From positions 62,001 to 126,000 of the forward strand of contig NZ_JFCB01000006.1 of NCBI RefSeq assembly GCF_000725125.1: a DNA stretch of 64,000 nucleotides, written 5' to 3'. Made by a program: the position numbers and the translations under genes. The notes beneath the pieces were generated by a model. It was not told the DNA's origin, made no database searches, and worked only from the letters and a program-made list of their open reading frames with translations. This document shows positions 35,445 to 43,992 of the stretch, piece after piece (position 1 is the stretch's first letter; the number at the start of each line of letters is the position of its first letter). The DNA is from Streptomyces toyocaensis (GTDB lineage: Bacteria; Actinomycetota; Actinomycetes; Streptomycetales; Streptomycetaceae).

Positions 35445-38147
35445 ATGACCGACCCCAACGCCATCCAGCCGAGCGAGCTCGACCAGCTCCCGGACCGCGA
35501 CCCCGAGGAGACCGCCGAGTGGCAGGCCTCCCTGGACGCCGTCACCAAGGCGGCCGGGCCGCACCGTGCCGCGTACCTGATGCGCCGCACGCTGGAGCGC
35601 GCCGAGGGCGCCGGCATCGCGCTGCCGAAGCTCCTCGAGACGGACTACGTCAACACCATCCCCACCGCCGCCGAGCCCGCCGTGGACGGCGACGAGGCGC
35701 TGGAGCAGCGGATCGCCGCGTGGAACCGCTGGAACGCGGCCGCCATGGTGACCCGCGGCAGCAAGTACGGCGTCGGCGGCCACATCGCCACCTTCGCCTC
35801 CGCGGCCTGGCTGTACGAGACCGGCTTCAACCACTTCTTCCGCGGCAAGGAGGGTGACGGCTCCGGCGACCAGCTCTACATCCAGGGCCACGCCTCCCCC
35901 GGCATCTACGCCCGTGCCTTCCTCGACGGCCGGATCAGCGAGCAGCAGCTCGACAACTTCCGCCGTGAGGCCGGCGGCAACGGCCTGCCGTCCTACCCGC
36001 ACCCGCGCCGGCTGCCCTGGCTGTGGGAGTTCCCCACCGTGTCGATGGGCCTCGGGCCGATCTCCGCGATCTACCAGGCGCGGTTCAACCGCTATCTGAC
36101 CAGCCGCGGCATCAAGGACGTCTCCGACTCCCACGTGTGGGCGTTCCTCGGCGACGGCGAGATGGACGAGCCCGAGTCGACGACCGCGCTCACCCTCGCC
36201 TCCCGCGAGCAGCTGGACAACCTGACCTTCGTCATCAACTGCAACCTGCAGCGCCTCGACGGGCCGGTCCGCGCCAACTTCAAGATCGTGCAGGAGCTGG
36301 AGGCCCAGTTCCGCGGCGCCGGCTGGAACGTCGTCAAGACCCTGTGGGGCACCGCGTGGGACGAGCTGTTCCAGCTCGACACCACCGGCGCGCTGGTCCG
36401 CCGGCTGCGCGAGGTACCGGACGCGCAGGTGCAGACGTACCAGACGCGTGACGCCGCGTACATCCGCGAGGACTTCTTCGGCAAGGACCCGGCGCTCGCC
36501 GAGATGGCGAAGCTGCTGAGCGACGACAAGATCCTCGAGTGCTTCCACCTCTCGCGCGGCGGCCACGAGTCCCGCAAGGTCTACGCCGCGTACAAGGCCG
36601 CGCTCGCCCACAAGGGCGCGCCGACCGTGATCCTGGCGCAGACCGTCAAGGGCCACACCCTCGGTGAGGGCTTCGCCTCCAAGAACGCCAACCACCAGAT
36701 GAAGAAGCTGACGGTGGACGAGTTCAAGGCGATGCGCGACCGGCTGGAGCTGCCGATCGCGGACTCCCGGTTCGTCGACGGCCAGGTCCCCTACGTCCAC
36801 CCGGGCGCCGACTCCCCCGAGGTCCGTTACCTCCAGGAGCGCCGAGCCGCCCTCGGCGGCCCGGCCCCTGCCCGCCGCGTCCACCCGGTCGCGCCGCTGC
36901 CCCAGCCCGCCGACAAGGCGTTCGCCGCCTTCGACAAGGGCTCCGGCTCGCAGAACGTCGCCACCACGATGGCGTTCGTCCGCCTGGTCAAGGACCTGGT
37001 CCGCGACAAGGAGACCGGCAAGCGCTGGGTGCCGATCGTCCCCGACGAGGCGCGCACCTTCGGCATGGAGAGCCTCTTCCCGTCCCTCGGCATCTACTCG
37101 CCGATGGGCCAGACGTACGAGCCGGTCGACCGCGACCAGCTGATGTACTACAAGGAAGCCAAGAACGGCCAGATCTTCAACGAGGGCATCACCGAGGCCG
37201 GCGCCATGGCCGAGTTCGTCGCCGCCTCGACGTCGTACGCGACGCACGGCGAGACGATGATCCCGTTCTACATCTACTACTCGATGTTCGGCTGGCAGCG
37301 CACCGGCGACCAGATGTGGCAGCTCGGCGACCAGATGGGCCGCGGCTTCCTGGTCGGCGCCACGGCGGGCAGGACGACGCTGACGGGCGAGGGCCTGCAG
37401 CACGCGGACGGCCACTCCCCGGTCATCGCGGCGACCAACCCGGCGGCGCTGACCTACGACCCGGCGTTCGCGTACGAGATCGGTGTCATCGTCAAGGAGG
37501 GTCTGCGCCGGATGTTCGGCGAGGGCAAGCCGGGCGAGGACCAGGACGTCTTCTACTACCTGACCGTCTACAACGAGCCGCTGCCGCAGCCCGCCAAGCC
37601 GTCGGCCGCCGGCGTCGACGAGGGCATCGTCAAGGGCCTGTACCGCTTCAACACGGCGGAGTCCGCGGGCCTGACCCCGGTGGCGAACGCCCCGCGCATC
37701 CAGCTGCTCGGCTCCGGCACGGCCATCCACTGGGCGCTGACCGCGCAGCGGCTGCTCGCCGAGGAGTGGGGCGTGTCCGCCGACGTCTGGTCCGCCACCT
37801 CGTGGACCGAGCTGCGCCGGGACGCGATGGAGGCCGACGAGGCCCTGCTGCGCGGCGAGGAGCGGGTGCCGTTCGTCCGGCAGGCCCTGCAGGGCGCCGA
37901 GGGGCCGGTGCTGGCGGTCTCCGACTACATGCGCCAGGTCCCGGACCAGATCGCGCAGTGGGTCGAGCAGGACTACTCGTCGCTGGGCGCCGACGGCTTC
38001 GGTCTGTCGGACACCCGCGACGCGGCCCGCCGCCACTTCGGCGTCGACGCCGAGTCCATCGTCGTCGCGGCCCTGGCCCAGCTCGCCCGCCGCGGTGAGG
38101 TCCGGGCGAGCGCCGTGAAGGAAGCACGGGAGAAGTACGGCCTGTAG
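35445..38147 (+). CDS. aceE: Pyruvate dehydrogenase E1 component (homodimeric AceE)
   Basis: Thiamine-diphosphate E1 that decarboxylates pyruvate and acetylates the E2 lipoyl groups. 900 residues, as expected for the homodimeric type. Visible signatures: QGHASPGIYARAFLDGRI in the N-terminal half and the TPP motif AFLGDGEMDEPES followed by FVINCNLQRLDGPV. The C-terminal half carries NEGITEAGAMAEFVAASTSYATHGE. ATG 35445 has GAGGAAGG upstream; the longer open frame upstream is not protein-like. The E2 and E3 subunits are encoded 3-5 kb upstream on the same strand but in a separate operon. Confidence 0.97.
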   Translation: MTDPNAIQPSELDQLPDRDPEETAEWQASLDAVTKAAGPHRAAYLMRRTLERAEGAGIALPKLLETDYVNTIPTAAEPAVDGDEALEQRIAAWNRWNAAAMVTRGSKYGVGGHIATFASAAWLYETGFNHFFRGKEGDGSGDQLYIQGHASPGIYARAFLDGRISEQQLDNFRREAGGNGLPSYPHPRRLPWLWEFPTVSMGLGPISAIYQARFNRYLTSRGIKDVSDSHVWAFLGDGEMDEPESTTALTLASREQLDNLTFVINCNLQRLDGPVRANFKIVQELEAQFRGAGWNVVKTLWGTAWDELFQLDTTGALVRRLREVPDAQVQTYQTRDAAYIREDFFGKDPALAEMAKLLSDDKILECFHLSRGGHESRKVYAAYKAALAHKGAPTVILAQTVKGHTLGEGFASKNANHQMKKLTVDEFKAMRDRLELPIADSRFVDGQVPYVHPGADSPEVRYLQERRAALGGPAPARRVHPVAPLPQPADKAFAAFDKGSGSQNVATTMAFVRLVKDLVRDKETGKRWVPIVPDEARTFGMESLFPSLGIYSPMGQTYEPVDRDQLMYYKEAKNGQIFNEGITEAGAMAEFVAASTSYATHGETMIPFYIYYSMFGWQRTGDQMWQLGDQMGRGFLVGATAGRTTLTGEGLQHADGHSPVIAATNPAALTYDPAFAYEIGVIVKEGLRRMFGEGKPGEDQDVFYYLTVYNEPLPQPAKPSAAGVDEGIVKGLYRFNTAESAGLTPVANAPRIQLLGSGTAIHWALTAQRLLAEEWGVSADVWSATSWTELRRDAMEADEALLRGEERVPFVRQALQGAEGPVLAVSDYMRQVPDQIAQWVEQDYSSLGADGFGLSDTRDAARRHFGVDAESIVVAALAQLARRGEVRASAVKEAREKYGL

Positions 38148-38160
38148 GACGATCCCGACG

Positions 38161-38192
38161 AGAGGCCCCCGCCGCACCCGGCGGGGGCCTCT
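38161..38192. terminator. Hairpin terminator after aceE
   Basis: AGAGGCCCCCGCCG (38161-38174) and CGGCGGGGGCCTCT (38179-38192) form a perfect 14-bp stem around CACC. It lies 13 bp after the aceE stop and immediately before the WYL regulator gene. Confidence 0.9.
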
Positions 38193-38207
38193 TGCATGAT
38201 GGGGCGC

Positions 38208-39182
38208 ATGCGTGCTGCCCGGTTGATCAAGATGGTGCTGCTGCTCCAGTCCCGCCCCTCCATGACCGCCGCCGAGCTGGCCCGGGAACTGGAGGTGTCG
38301 GAGCGCACGGTCACCCGGGACGCGCAGGCGCTGTCGGAGGCCGGGGTGCCGGTGTACGCGGACCGGGGGCGGATCGGCGGGTACCGGCTGGTCGGCGGGT
38401 ACCGGACGCGGCTGACGGGGCTGGCCCGCAGCGAGGCGGAGGCGCTGTTCCTGTCCGGGGTGCCGGGGGCGCTGCGCGAGATGGGACTGGAGGACGCGGC
38501 CTCGGCGGCCCGGCTGAAGGTGTCGGCCGCTCTGCTGCCCTCCCTCCGGGACGCCTCCCGCACGGCGGCGCAGCGTTTCCACCTCGACGCCCCCAACTGG
38601 TTCCGCGAGCCGACGACGCCCGAGCTGCTGCCGGCGGTCGCGGACGCGGTGTGGGACGACCGGCGGATCACCGCCCGCTACCGGCGCGGCGACGACGATG
38701 TCGCGCGGGAGCTGGAGCCGTACGGACTCGTGCTCAAGGCGGGCGTCTGGTACCTGTGCGCGCGGGTGGCCGGGGGCGGGGCCTTCCGGGTGTACCGGAT
38801 CGACCGGTTCACGGCGGTGGAGACGGGTGAGGAGCGCTTCGGACGCGTGGCGGAGTTCGATCTGCCGGCGTTCTGGGAGGAGCGGGCGGAGCAGTTCGCC
38901 CGCTCGCTCCTGCGGGTGGAGATCGTGGTGCGGCTGTCGGCGCAGGGGGTGCGCCGGCTCCCGCACGCCGTGGATCCGCTGTCCGCGCGGGAGGCGCTGG
39001 CCCGGGCGGGCGAGCCGGACGGGGACGGCTGGGTGACGGTGACCCTGCCGGTGGAGTCCGAGGAGGTCGCCCATGCGCAGCTCACGGCGCTGGGCGCGGA
39101 GGTGGAGGTGCTGGAGCCGGGGTCCCTGCGGGAGCGGTTCGCGGCGGAGGCCGTGCGGCTTGCGGAGCTGTACGGGCGGTGA
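38208..39182 (+). CDS. WYL-domain transcriptional regulator (YafY/DeoR-like)
   Basis: 324 residues. N-terminal winged helix MRAARLIKMVLLLQSRPSMTAAELARELEVSERTVTRDAQALSEAGVPVYADRGRIGGYRL, then a WYL core (about 145-220: ITARYRRGDDDVARELEPYGLVLKAGVWYLCARVAGGGAFRVYRIDRF) and a C-terminal extension. Proteins of this type commonly bind nucleic-acid or nucleotide ligands through the WYL core. ATG 38208 was preferred; ATG 38196 in frame is an alternative. CATGAT upstream may be a -10 for a leaderless RNA. The stop region overlaps an in-frame GTG of the next frame. Confidence 0.9.
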   Translation: MRAARLIKMVLLLQSRPSMTAAELARELEVSERTVTRDAQALSEAGVPVYADRGRIGGYRLVGGYRTRLTGLARSEAEALFLSGVPGALREMGLEDAASAARLKVSAALLPSLRDASRTAAQRFHLDAPNWFREPTTPELLPAVADAVWDDRRITARYRRGDDDVARELEPYGLVLKAGVWYLCARVAGGGAFRVYRIDRFTAVETGEERFGRVAEFDLPAFWEERAEQFARSLLRVEIVVRLSAQGVRRLPHAVDPLSAREALARAGEPDGDGWVTVTLPVESEEVAHAQLTALGAEVEVLEPGSLRERFAAEAVRLAELYGR

Positions 39183-39262
39183 AGGGGGTGTCCCTTCCCG
39201 ACCCCGAGGGCTTCGCCCTGCGGGTGCGTCGCGGTGCCGCAGGGCCGATGCTTGACCTCGTG

Positions 39263-39781
39263 ATGGACGAGACGGAGTTCTGGGAGCTGGTGGACACCGC
39301 CCGGGAGGATGCCGAGGGCGACCCGGAGGAGCAGGCCGACCTGCTGGTGGAGCGGCTGGTACGACTCGACCCGGATGCCGTGCTGGACTTCGCCCGTCAC
39401 TTCGAGTCCCGCTATCACCGCGCCTACCGCTGGGACCTGTGGGCCGCGGCCCACATCCTGCTGGGCGGGGCGGGCGACGACGCCTTCGACTACTTCCGGT
39501 GCTGGCTGATCGGCCAGGGCCGGGAGGTGTTCGAGGGCGCCCTGCACGATCCCGACGCGCTCGCCGACCTGCTGGACGACTTCGACGAGGAGATCGACGG
39601 CGACGGCGAGGAGCTCGGCTACGCGGCGGACGAGGCGTACGAGCAGCTCACCGGGACGGTGGCACCCGATCTGGGGCCGGCCCCGGCCCCTGCGGAGCCG
39701 GAGGGGACACCGCTCGACCTCGAGGACGAGGCGCTGCTCGCCGAACGCTGTCCGCGGCTCTGGGAGCGGTTCGGCACCTGA
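39263..39781 (+). CDS. DUF4240 domain protein
   Basis: 172 residues starting MDETEFWELVDTAREDAEGDPEEQADLLVERL, the typical DUF4240 opening, followed by FESRYHRAYRWDLWAAAHILLGGAGDDAFDYFRCWLIGQGREVFEGAL. The C-terminus is acidic and disordered. ATG 39263 was chosen over a GTG at 39179 that overlaps the WYL gene, because the extra 28 residues are not family-like. The start has no Shine-Dalgarno sequence. Function unknown; DUF4240 proteins are soluble and often lie near regulators. Confidence 0.8.
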   Translation: MDETEFWELVDTAREDAEGDPEEQADLLVERLVRLDPDAVLDFARHFESRYHRAYRWDLWAAAHILLGGAGDDAFDYFRCWLIGQGREVFEGALHDPDALADLLDDFDEEIDGDGEELGYAADEAYEQLTGTVAPDLGPAPAPAEPEGTPLDLEDEALLAERCPRLWERFGT

Positions 39782-39808
39782 GCCGCGGACGGCGCGCGCA
39801 CCCCGCGT

Positions 39809-39985
39809 TCACAGACGCCGGTGCGGGCTCGGTGTGTGACGCAGCGGGGCGGCGTTGGCCTGCATGAGGGCCGAGGCGGTGTGGCACGCCGGGCCCAGGA
39901 CGACGGCTGCGGCGGCGCACAGCGCCGTCCAGGGGCGGCGCACGGCGTCCGCCCAGGTGGTACTTCGCTCAGGGGTGTCGCTCAT
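39809..39985 (-). CDS. 58-residue membrane protein coupled to an amidase gene
   Basis: The ATG at 39985 overlaps the amidase stop as ATGA, strong evidence that it is translated. The protein MSDTPERSTTWADAVRRPW has a hydrophobic stretch ALCAAAAVVLGPACHTASALM and a basic tail ending HRRL. It could be a small membrane partner of the amidase, holin-like in layout, though one helix is short and the label is speculative. Confidence 0.6.
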   Translation of the reverse strand: MSDTPERSTTWADAVRRPWTALCAAAAVVLGPACHTASALMQANAAPLRHTPSPHRRL

Positions 39986-40902
39986 GGGATCTGCTCTTCG
40001 TTCTGTGTGACGTGTCGCTTCAGGGCGTTCCGTGTGTCCTCGCGTGTGTCCTTCCGGGTGGCCTGCTGTGCGGTGTCGCGGCCCTGGAGGCGGGCCGCGA
40101 GGGTCCTGATGTCGGGGAGGCGGGCCTGCAGGGCGGCGCCCGGGCAGCTGGTCATGTAGCCGTCGCTGTGTCCGGCGATCGCGTGCAGGGTCGCGGTGGC
40201 GCCCGCCGCGTAGCGGCTGCCGCCGTTGCTGGAGACCAGCCGCACGTCGGCGCGCGGGTCGGTGCCGGAGGTGCCGAGCTTCCAGGCGGACAGCTCGGCG
40301 ATCGCGTGCAGCATCCCTGGCGGTACGTGGACCCCCTCGGTGAAGGTCCCGAGGGCGGCGATGCCGGTGGTGCGGTGGTTGAAGCCCTGGGTGTGGGCGC
40401 CGGTGACGGGCCGGTCGGTACCGCCGGCGCGGCCCTCGTAGATCGTGCCGCAGCGGTCGACGACGAAGTTGTAGCCGAGGTCGTCCCAGTCGCGGCCGAG
40501 GGTCTGGCCCTCGTACAGGGCCTTGATGATGCCGGGCGCGTCGGCGCAGTCGTAGTCGTTGGGTGAGTCCGTGTGGTGCACGAAGACGGCGACGACCTCG
40601 TCGTCGTAGCGCGGGGGCGGCTGCTCGCGGGCGCCGTCGCCCAGCCAGGCCGAGCGGGGCACGATCGGGGGCCGGGGGGCCCGGAAGGCGGGCGTCTTCG
40701 GCGCGGCGGAGGCGGGGCCGGAGGACTCGGCGGCCCGCTCGACGCCGTAGGCGCACAGGACCAGGGCGACGGCGGCGGCCAGGCCCGGCAGACAGCCGAG
40801 GGCGACCGTGGCGGCTCTGGGCAGGCGCGGGGAGCCGGGCCCGCCGGGTATCCGGGGGGAGCGGCGCCGGCGCGCTCCGCGCTGTCGTCTCAGGACACGC
40901 AT
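39982..40902 (-). CDS. N-acetylmuramoyl-L-alanine amidase, PGRP type
   Basis: 306 residues. A basic N-terminus (VLRRQRGARRRRS) and a transmembrane signal-anchor (AATVALGCLPGLAAAVALVLCAYG) export the catalytic domain. The Amidase_2/PGRP fold is visible: VAVFVHHTDSPNDY (zinc His), WDDLGYNFVVDRCGTIYEGRAGG (catalytic Tyr), then a distal AIAGHSDGYMTSCPG (zinc His and Cys). A Thr/Arg-rich tail follows. ATG 40902 was chosen because residues before it are not conserved. It likely cleaves peptidoglycan stems from glycan. A 58-residue protein is translationally coupled to its end. Confidence 0.88.
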   Translation of the reverse strand: MRVLRRQRGARRRRSPRIPGGPGSPRLPRAATVALGCLPGLAAAVALVLCAYGVERAAESSGPASAAPKTPAFRAPRPPIVPRSAWLGDGAREQPPPRYDDEVVAVFVHHTDSPNDYDCADAPGIIKALYEGQTLGRDWDDLGYNFVVDRCGTIYEGRAGGTDRPVTGAHTQGFNHRTTGIAALGTFTEGVHVPPGMLHAIAELSAWKLGTSGTDPRADVRLVSSNGGSRYAAGATATLHAIAGHSDGYMTSCPGAALQARLPDIRTLAARLQGRDTAQQATRKDTREDTRNALKRHVTQNEEQIP

Positions 40903-41099
40903 GGTCTCACTGTGAGTCCGATCGGCGGGGTCCGCGATATGTGCTGTGCCACCCGGTGGAACCATCGTCCTGGTCCGGGTCGTTTCCCCCAGTGCACGCG
41001 CGTACGGCGCTTCCCGGCGGCCGCTCGGCGCGTGGCTGATCACCGGGCCCCTCCGCCCCGTACTGAAGGGCCGGTGGTCCCGAGAGAAAGGCGGCGTGC

Positions 41100-42284
41100 G
41101 TGGACCTGCTCGACATCCTGCTGTTGCTGGTCGTCCTGGCCTACGCGGCGTCCGGTTACCGGCGCGGTCTGCTGGCCGGTTGTGTCTCGCTGGCCGGTTT
41201 CGTGGGCGGCGCGGTCGTCGGCGTGTGGATCCTGCCCTGGGTCATGGACCTGGTGACGCCGGGAACCACGCGGGCGACGGTGACGGCCGTGTTCACGGTG
41301 CTGCTGCCGGCGGTGGTGGGCCACGAGCTGGCGGGGCGGCTGGCGCTCCGGCTGCGCCGGGAGCTGGACCGTGGCCCGCTGAGGGTGGCGGACGGGGTCG
41401 GCGGGGCGGCGGCCAACTCGGTGGCGGTGCTGATCGTGGCGTGGGTGGTGGCGAGCGTGCTGGGCGCCTCCTCCTCCCCGCTGGTGACGTCGGCGATCCG
41501 GGACTCCCGGCTGCTCGGTGCGGTGCAGGACGCGATGCCGGACACCACCCCGGGCTGGTTCTCCCGGGCGACCTCGGCGCTGACGGAGGCGGGTTTCCCG
41601 CAGGTCTTCAACCCGTTCGAGACCGAGTCGACGGCCGAGGTCGCCGCGCCCACCGGTGACAGCGTCACCGCGGCCGCCACGCGTGCGGCGCAGCGCAGCA
41701 CCGTGAAGGTGGAGGGCGTCGCGGGCAACCAGGGCCGCGAGGGCAGCGGCTTCGTGTACGCGCGGGAGCGCGTGATGACCAACGCGCACGTGGTGGCGGG
41801 CATCGACGAGCCGACCGTACGCGTGGGCGGGGTCGGGCGGACGTACGAGGCGCGGGTGGTGCTCTTCGACCCGCGGAAGGACGTGGCCGTGCTGTACGTG
41901 CCGGACCTACGGGCGCCGGTGCTGGAGTTCGACTCCGACGCCGGGCGCGGCGACTCGGCTGTCGTCGCGGGCTACCCGCAGGACGGCGACCTCAACCTCC
42001 AGGCGGCGACGGTCGCCGGCCGGGTGCAGGCCCGGGGGCAGAACATCTACAACGACGCGACGGTCACCCGCGAGATCTACTCGATCCGCTCGACCGTCCG
42101 CCCGGGGAACTCCGGCGGCCCACTGCTGACCACCGACGGCCGGGTGTACGGCGTGGTGTTCGCACGCTCCACGTCGGACGCCGAGACGGGGTACGTGCTG
42201 ACGGCGGCCGAGGTGGCGCGGGAGGCCGAGCGCGCGGCGGACGCGGCGGTCCCGGTGGACACGGGGTCCCTGGTGACCTCGTAG
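41100..42284 (+). CDS. MarP-like membrane serine protease (CvpA + trypsin domains)
   Basis: 394 residues. Four N-terminal transmembrane helices form a CvpA domain (about 1-125: LLDILLLLVVLAYAASGYRRG). A short linker leads to a trypsin-like protease with triad His230 (TNAHVVAG), Asp261 (DPRKDVAVLYV) and Ser338 (RPGNSGGPL). This matches the actinobacterial acid-resistance protease MarP (M. tuberculosis Rv3671c), which cleaves a peptidoglycan hydrolase; here an amidase gene is divergent next door, a suggestive pairing. The GTG start has GAAAGG upstream. Confidence 0.92.
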   Translation: MDLLDILLLLVVLAYAASGYRRGLLAGCVSLAGFVGGAVVGVWILPWVMDLVTPGTTRATVTAVFTVLLPAVVGHELAGRLALRLRRELDRGPLRVADGVGGAAANSVAVLIVAWVVASVLGASSSPLVTSAIRDSRLLGAVQDAMPDTTPGWFSRATSALTEAGFPQVFNPFETESTAEVAAPTGDSVTAAATRAAQRSTVKVEGVAGNQGREGSGFVYARERVMTNAHVVAGIDEPTVRVGGVGRTYEARVVLFDPRKDVAVLYVPDLRAPVLEFDSDAGRGDSAVVAGYPQDGDLNLQAATVAGRVQARGQNIYNDATVTREIYSIRSTVRPGNSGGPLLTTDGRVYGVVFARSTSDAETGYVLTAAEVAREAERAADAAVPVDTGSLVTS

Positions 42285-42295
42285 GGCGGGGCCGG

Positions 42296-42787
42296 TCAGA
42301 CCAGCGACTGCCCCATCAGGACGTCGTCGACGTAGGCGCCCCCGACGAAGAACTCCCCCGGCTGCACACCCTCCACCACGAAGCCCTCGGACTCGTACAG
42401 CGCGCGGGCGGCGGTGTTGTGCCCGAGCACGCGCAGGGTGATGCGGCGGGCGCCGCGCTCCCGGGCCTCCGCGACGGCGGCCCGCACCAGGGCCCGCCCC
42501 GCCCCGAGACGGCGTGCCTCCTCCGCGACCGCGAGTCCGTGGATCTGCCGGACATGGGCGTTGGAGGCGAGCCGGGAGGGAAAGCCGAGGCGGACGTAGC
42601 CCACGAGACGCCCCGCGTACTCGGCCACCCGGTGGTCCCCCGGCCCGGAACGCTCGCTGAAGAAGGGCGCGTACGGCGGCCGCGGCGGCGGGGTCACGGC
42701 GTGCAGGGGGGACCAGGTCTCACGGTCGAGACGGGCCAGTTCGTCCTCGTCGCCGGGACGGGCGATGCGTATGTACGGCTCGGGCAT
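42296..42787 (-). CDS. GNAT-family N-acetyltransferase
   Basis: 163 residues with the GNAT layout: N-terminal IRIARPGDEDELARLDRETW, central beta strand RVAEYAGRLVGYVRLG, acetyl-CoA loop GLAVAEEARRLGAGRALVRAAVAEARERGARRITLRV and C-terminal NTAARALYESEGFVVEG. It could acetylate a small amine or an N-terminus (RimI-like). It is convergent with MarP and divergent from the SDR gene. Confidence 0.9.
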   Translation of the reverse strand: MPEPYIRIARPGDEDELARLDRETWSPLHAVTPPPRPPYAPFFSERSGPGDHRVAEYAGRLVGYVRLGFPSRLASNAHVRQIHGLAVAEEARRLGAGRALVRAAVAEARERGARRITLRVLGHNTAARALYESEGFVVEGVQPGEFFVGGAYVDDVLMGQSLV

Positions 42788-42859
42788 GCGGGCTACTGTA
42801 CGGCCGGACCGCAGCGCTCCTTCCGTGATTTACGCGCGGTCGCGGGCAGGATGGACGCC

Positions 42860-43762
42860 ATGGAACGTGCGCGAATCGCGGTGGCCGGGGCGTCGGGACT
42901 CATCGGGGGCGCCCTGGCGCGGTCGCTGACGGCGGACGGGCACACGGTCGTCCGGCTGGTGCGGCGAGCCCCCTCGTCCGCCGACGAGGTGCGGTGGGAC
43001 CCGGAGCGGGGCTCCGTGGACACGGCGGGGCTCGCCGGGTGCGACGCCGTGGTGAATCTGGCGGGAGCCGGCGTCGGCGACCGGCGCTGGACGGACGAGT
43101 ACAAGGCGCGGATCCGGTCCAGCCGGGTGGGGGGCACGACCGCGCTCGCCGAGGCCGTCGCGGGGCTGCCCGAGGACGTGCGGCCCCGGGTCTTCGTCAA
43201 CGGCAGCGCGATCGGCTACTACGGCGACACCGGGGCGCGGGAGGTGGACGAGAGCGCGCCGCCCGGCGAGGGTTTCCTGCCGCAGGTGTGCGTGGAGTGG
43301 GAGGGCGCCGCCGCGCCGGCGCGGGAGGCGGGCGTGCGGACGGTGTTCGCGCGGACGGGGCTGGTGGTGGCGCGCGAGGGCGGGGCGTGGGCCAGGATGT
43401 TCCCGCTGTTCCGGGCCGGCCTGGGCGGGCGGATGGGCGACGGGCGCCAGTACTGGTCGTTCATCGCGCTGCACGACGAGGTCGCGGCGCTGCGTCATCT
43501 CCTCGACACCGGGGGGCTGTCCGGGCCGTTCAACCTGACGGCCCCGCATCCGCTGACCAACCGTGAGATCACCGAGGCGATGGGCCGCGTGCTGCACCGG
43601 CCGACGGTGTTCCCCGTGCCGGCGCCGGTGCTGCGGAGGGTGCTCGGGGAGATGGCGGGCGATGTGCTGGGCAGCGCCCGGGTGCTTCCGAAGCGGCTGC
43701 TGGATTCGGGCTTCCGGTTCGCCTTCCCCGGGATCGAGGGGGCGATCAGGGCGGCGCTGTGA
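42860..43762 (+). CDS. NAD-dependent epimerase/oxidoreductase (TIGR01777 type, YfcH-like)
   Basis: 300 residues. Nucleotide-binding GASGLIGGALARSLTADGHTVVRLVRR is followed by AVVNLAGAGVGDRRW, the hallmark DRRW-type motif of the TIGR01777/SulA-like family, and VNGSAIGYYGDTG, which holds the Ser-Tyr pair. The C-terminal DUF1731-type segment VFPVPAPVLRRVLGEMAGDVLGSARVLPKRL is present. ATG 42860 was preferred; CAGGAT just upstream could be the -10 of a leaderless promoter, and ATG 42851 is in frame. The substrate is unknown. Confidence 0.85.
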   Translation: MERARIAVAGASGLIGGALARSLTADGHTVVRLVRRAPSSADEVRWDPERGSVDTAGLAGCDAVVNLAGAGVGDRRWTDEYKARIRSSRVGGTTALAEAVAGLPEDVRPRVFVNGSAIGYYGDTGAREVDESAPPGEGFLPQVCVEWEGAAAPAREAGVRTVFARTGLVVAREGGAWARMFPLFRAGLGGRMGDGRQYWSFIALHDEVAALRHLLDTGGLSGPFNLTAPHPLTNREITEAMGRVLHRPTVFPVPAPVLRRVLGEMAGDVLGSARVLPKRLLDSGFRFAFPGIEGAIRAAL

Positions 43763-43992
43763 GGGACCGTGCACATGCCTCCGACATGCGCGGACTTGAG
43801 CGCTCCCGACTCCCTGCGACCACATCATGCCCACCCGGTGTGCGTATGCGACCGTCGTGCGCCCGTGCACTGTCCATGCGCGACTGACCCGGTGACCGAT
43901 CACGGCCCTAACCTCGAGCAGAACTCGGGTATCCCTGGGGCCTGTTGAGGGCATGACGTCTCCAGCGCCCGCGCAACCTCGAGGAGGGGCAC

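Noticed and set aside
39179..39262. GTG at 39179 as the DUF4240 start
   Set aside because: The added 28 residues are not family-like despite the GTGA overlap with the WYL gene; ATG 39263 begins at the conserved MDETEFWELVD.
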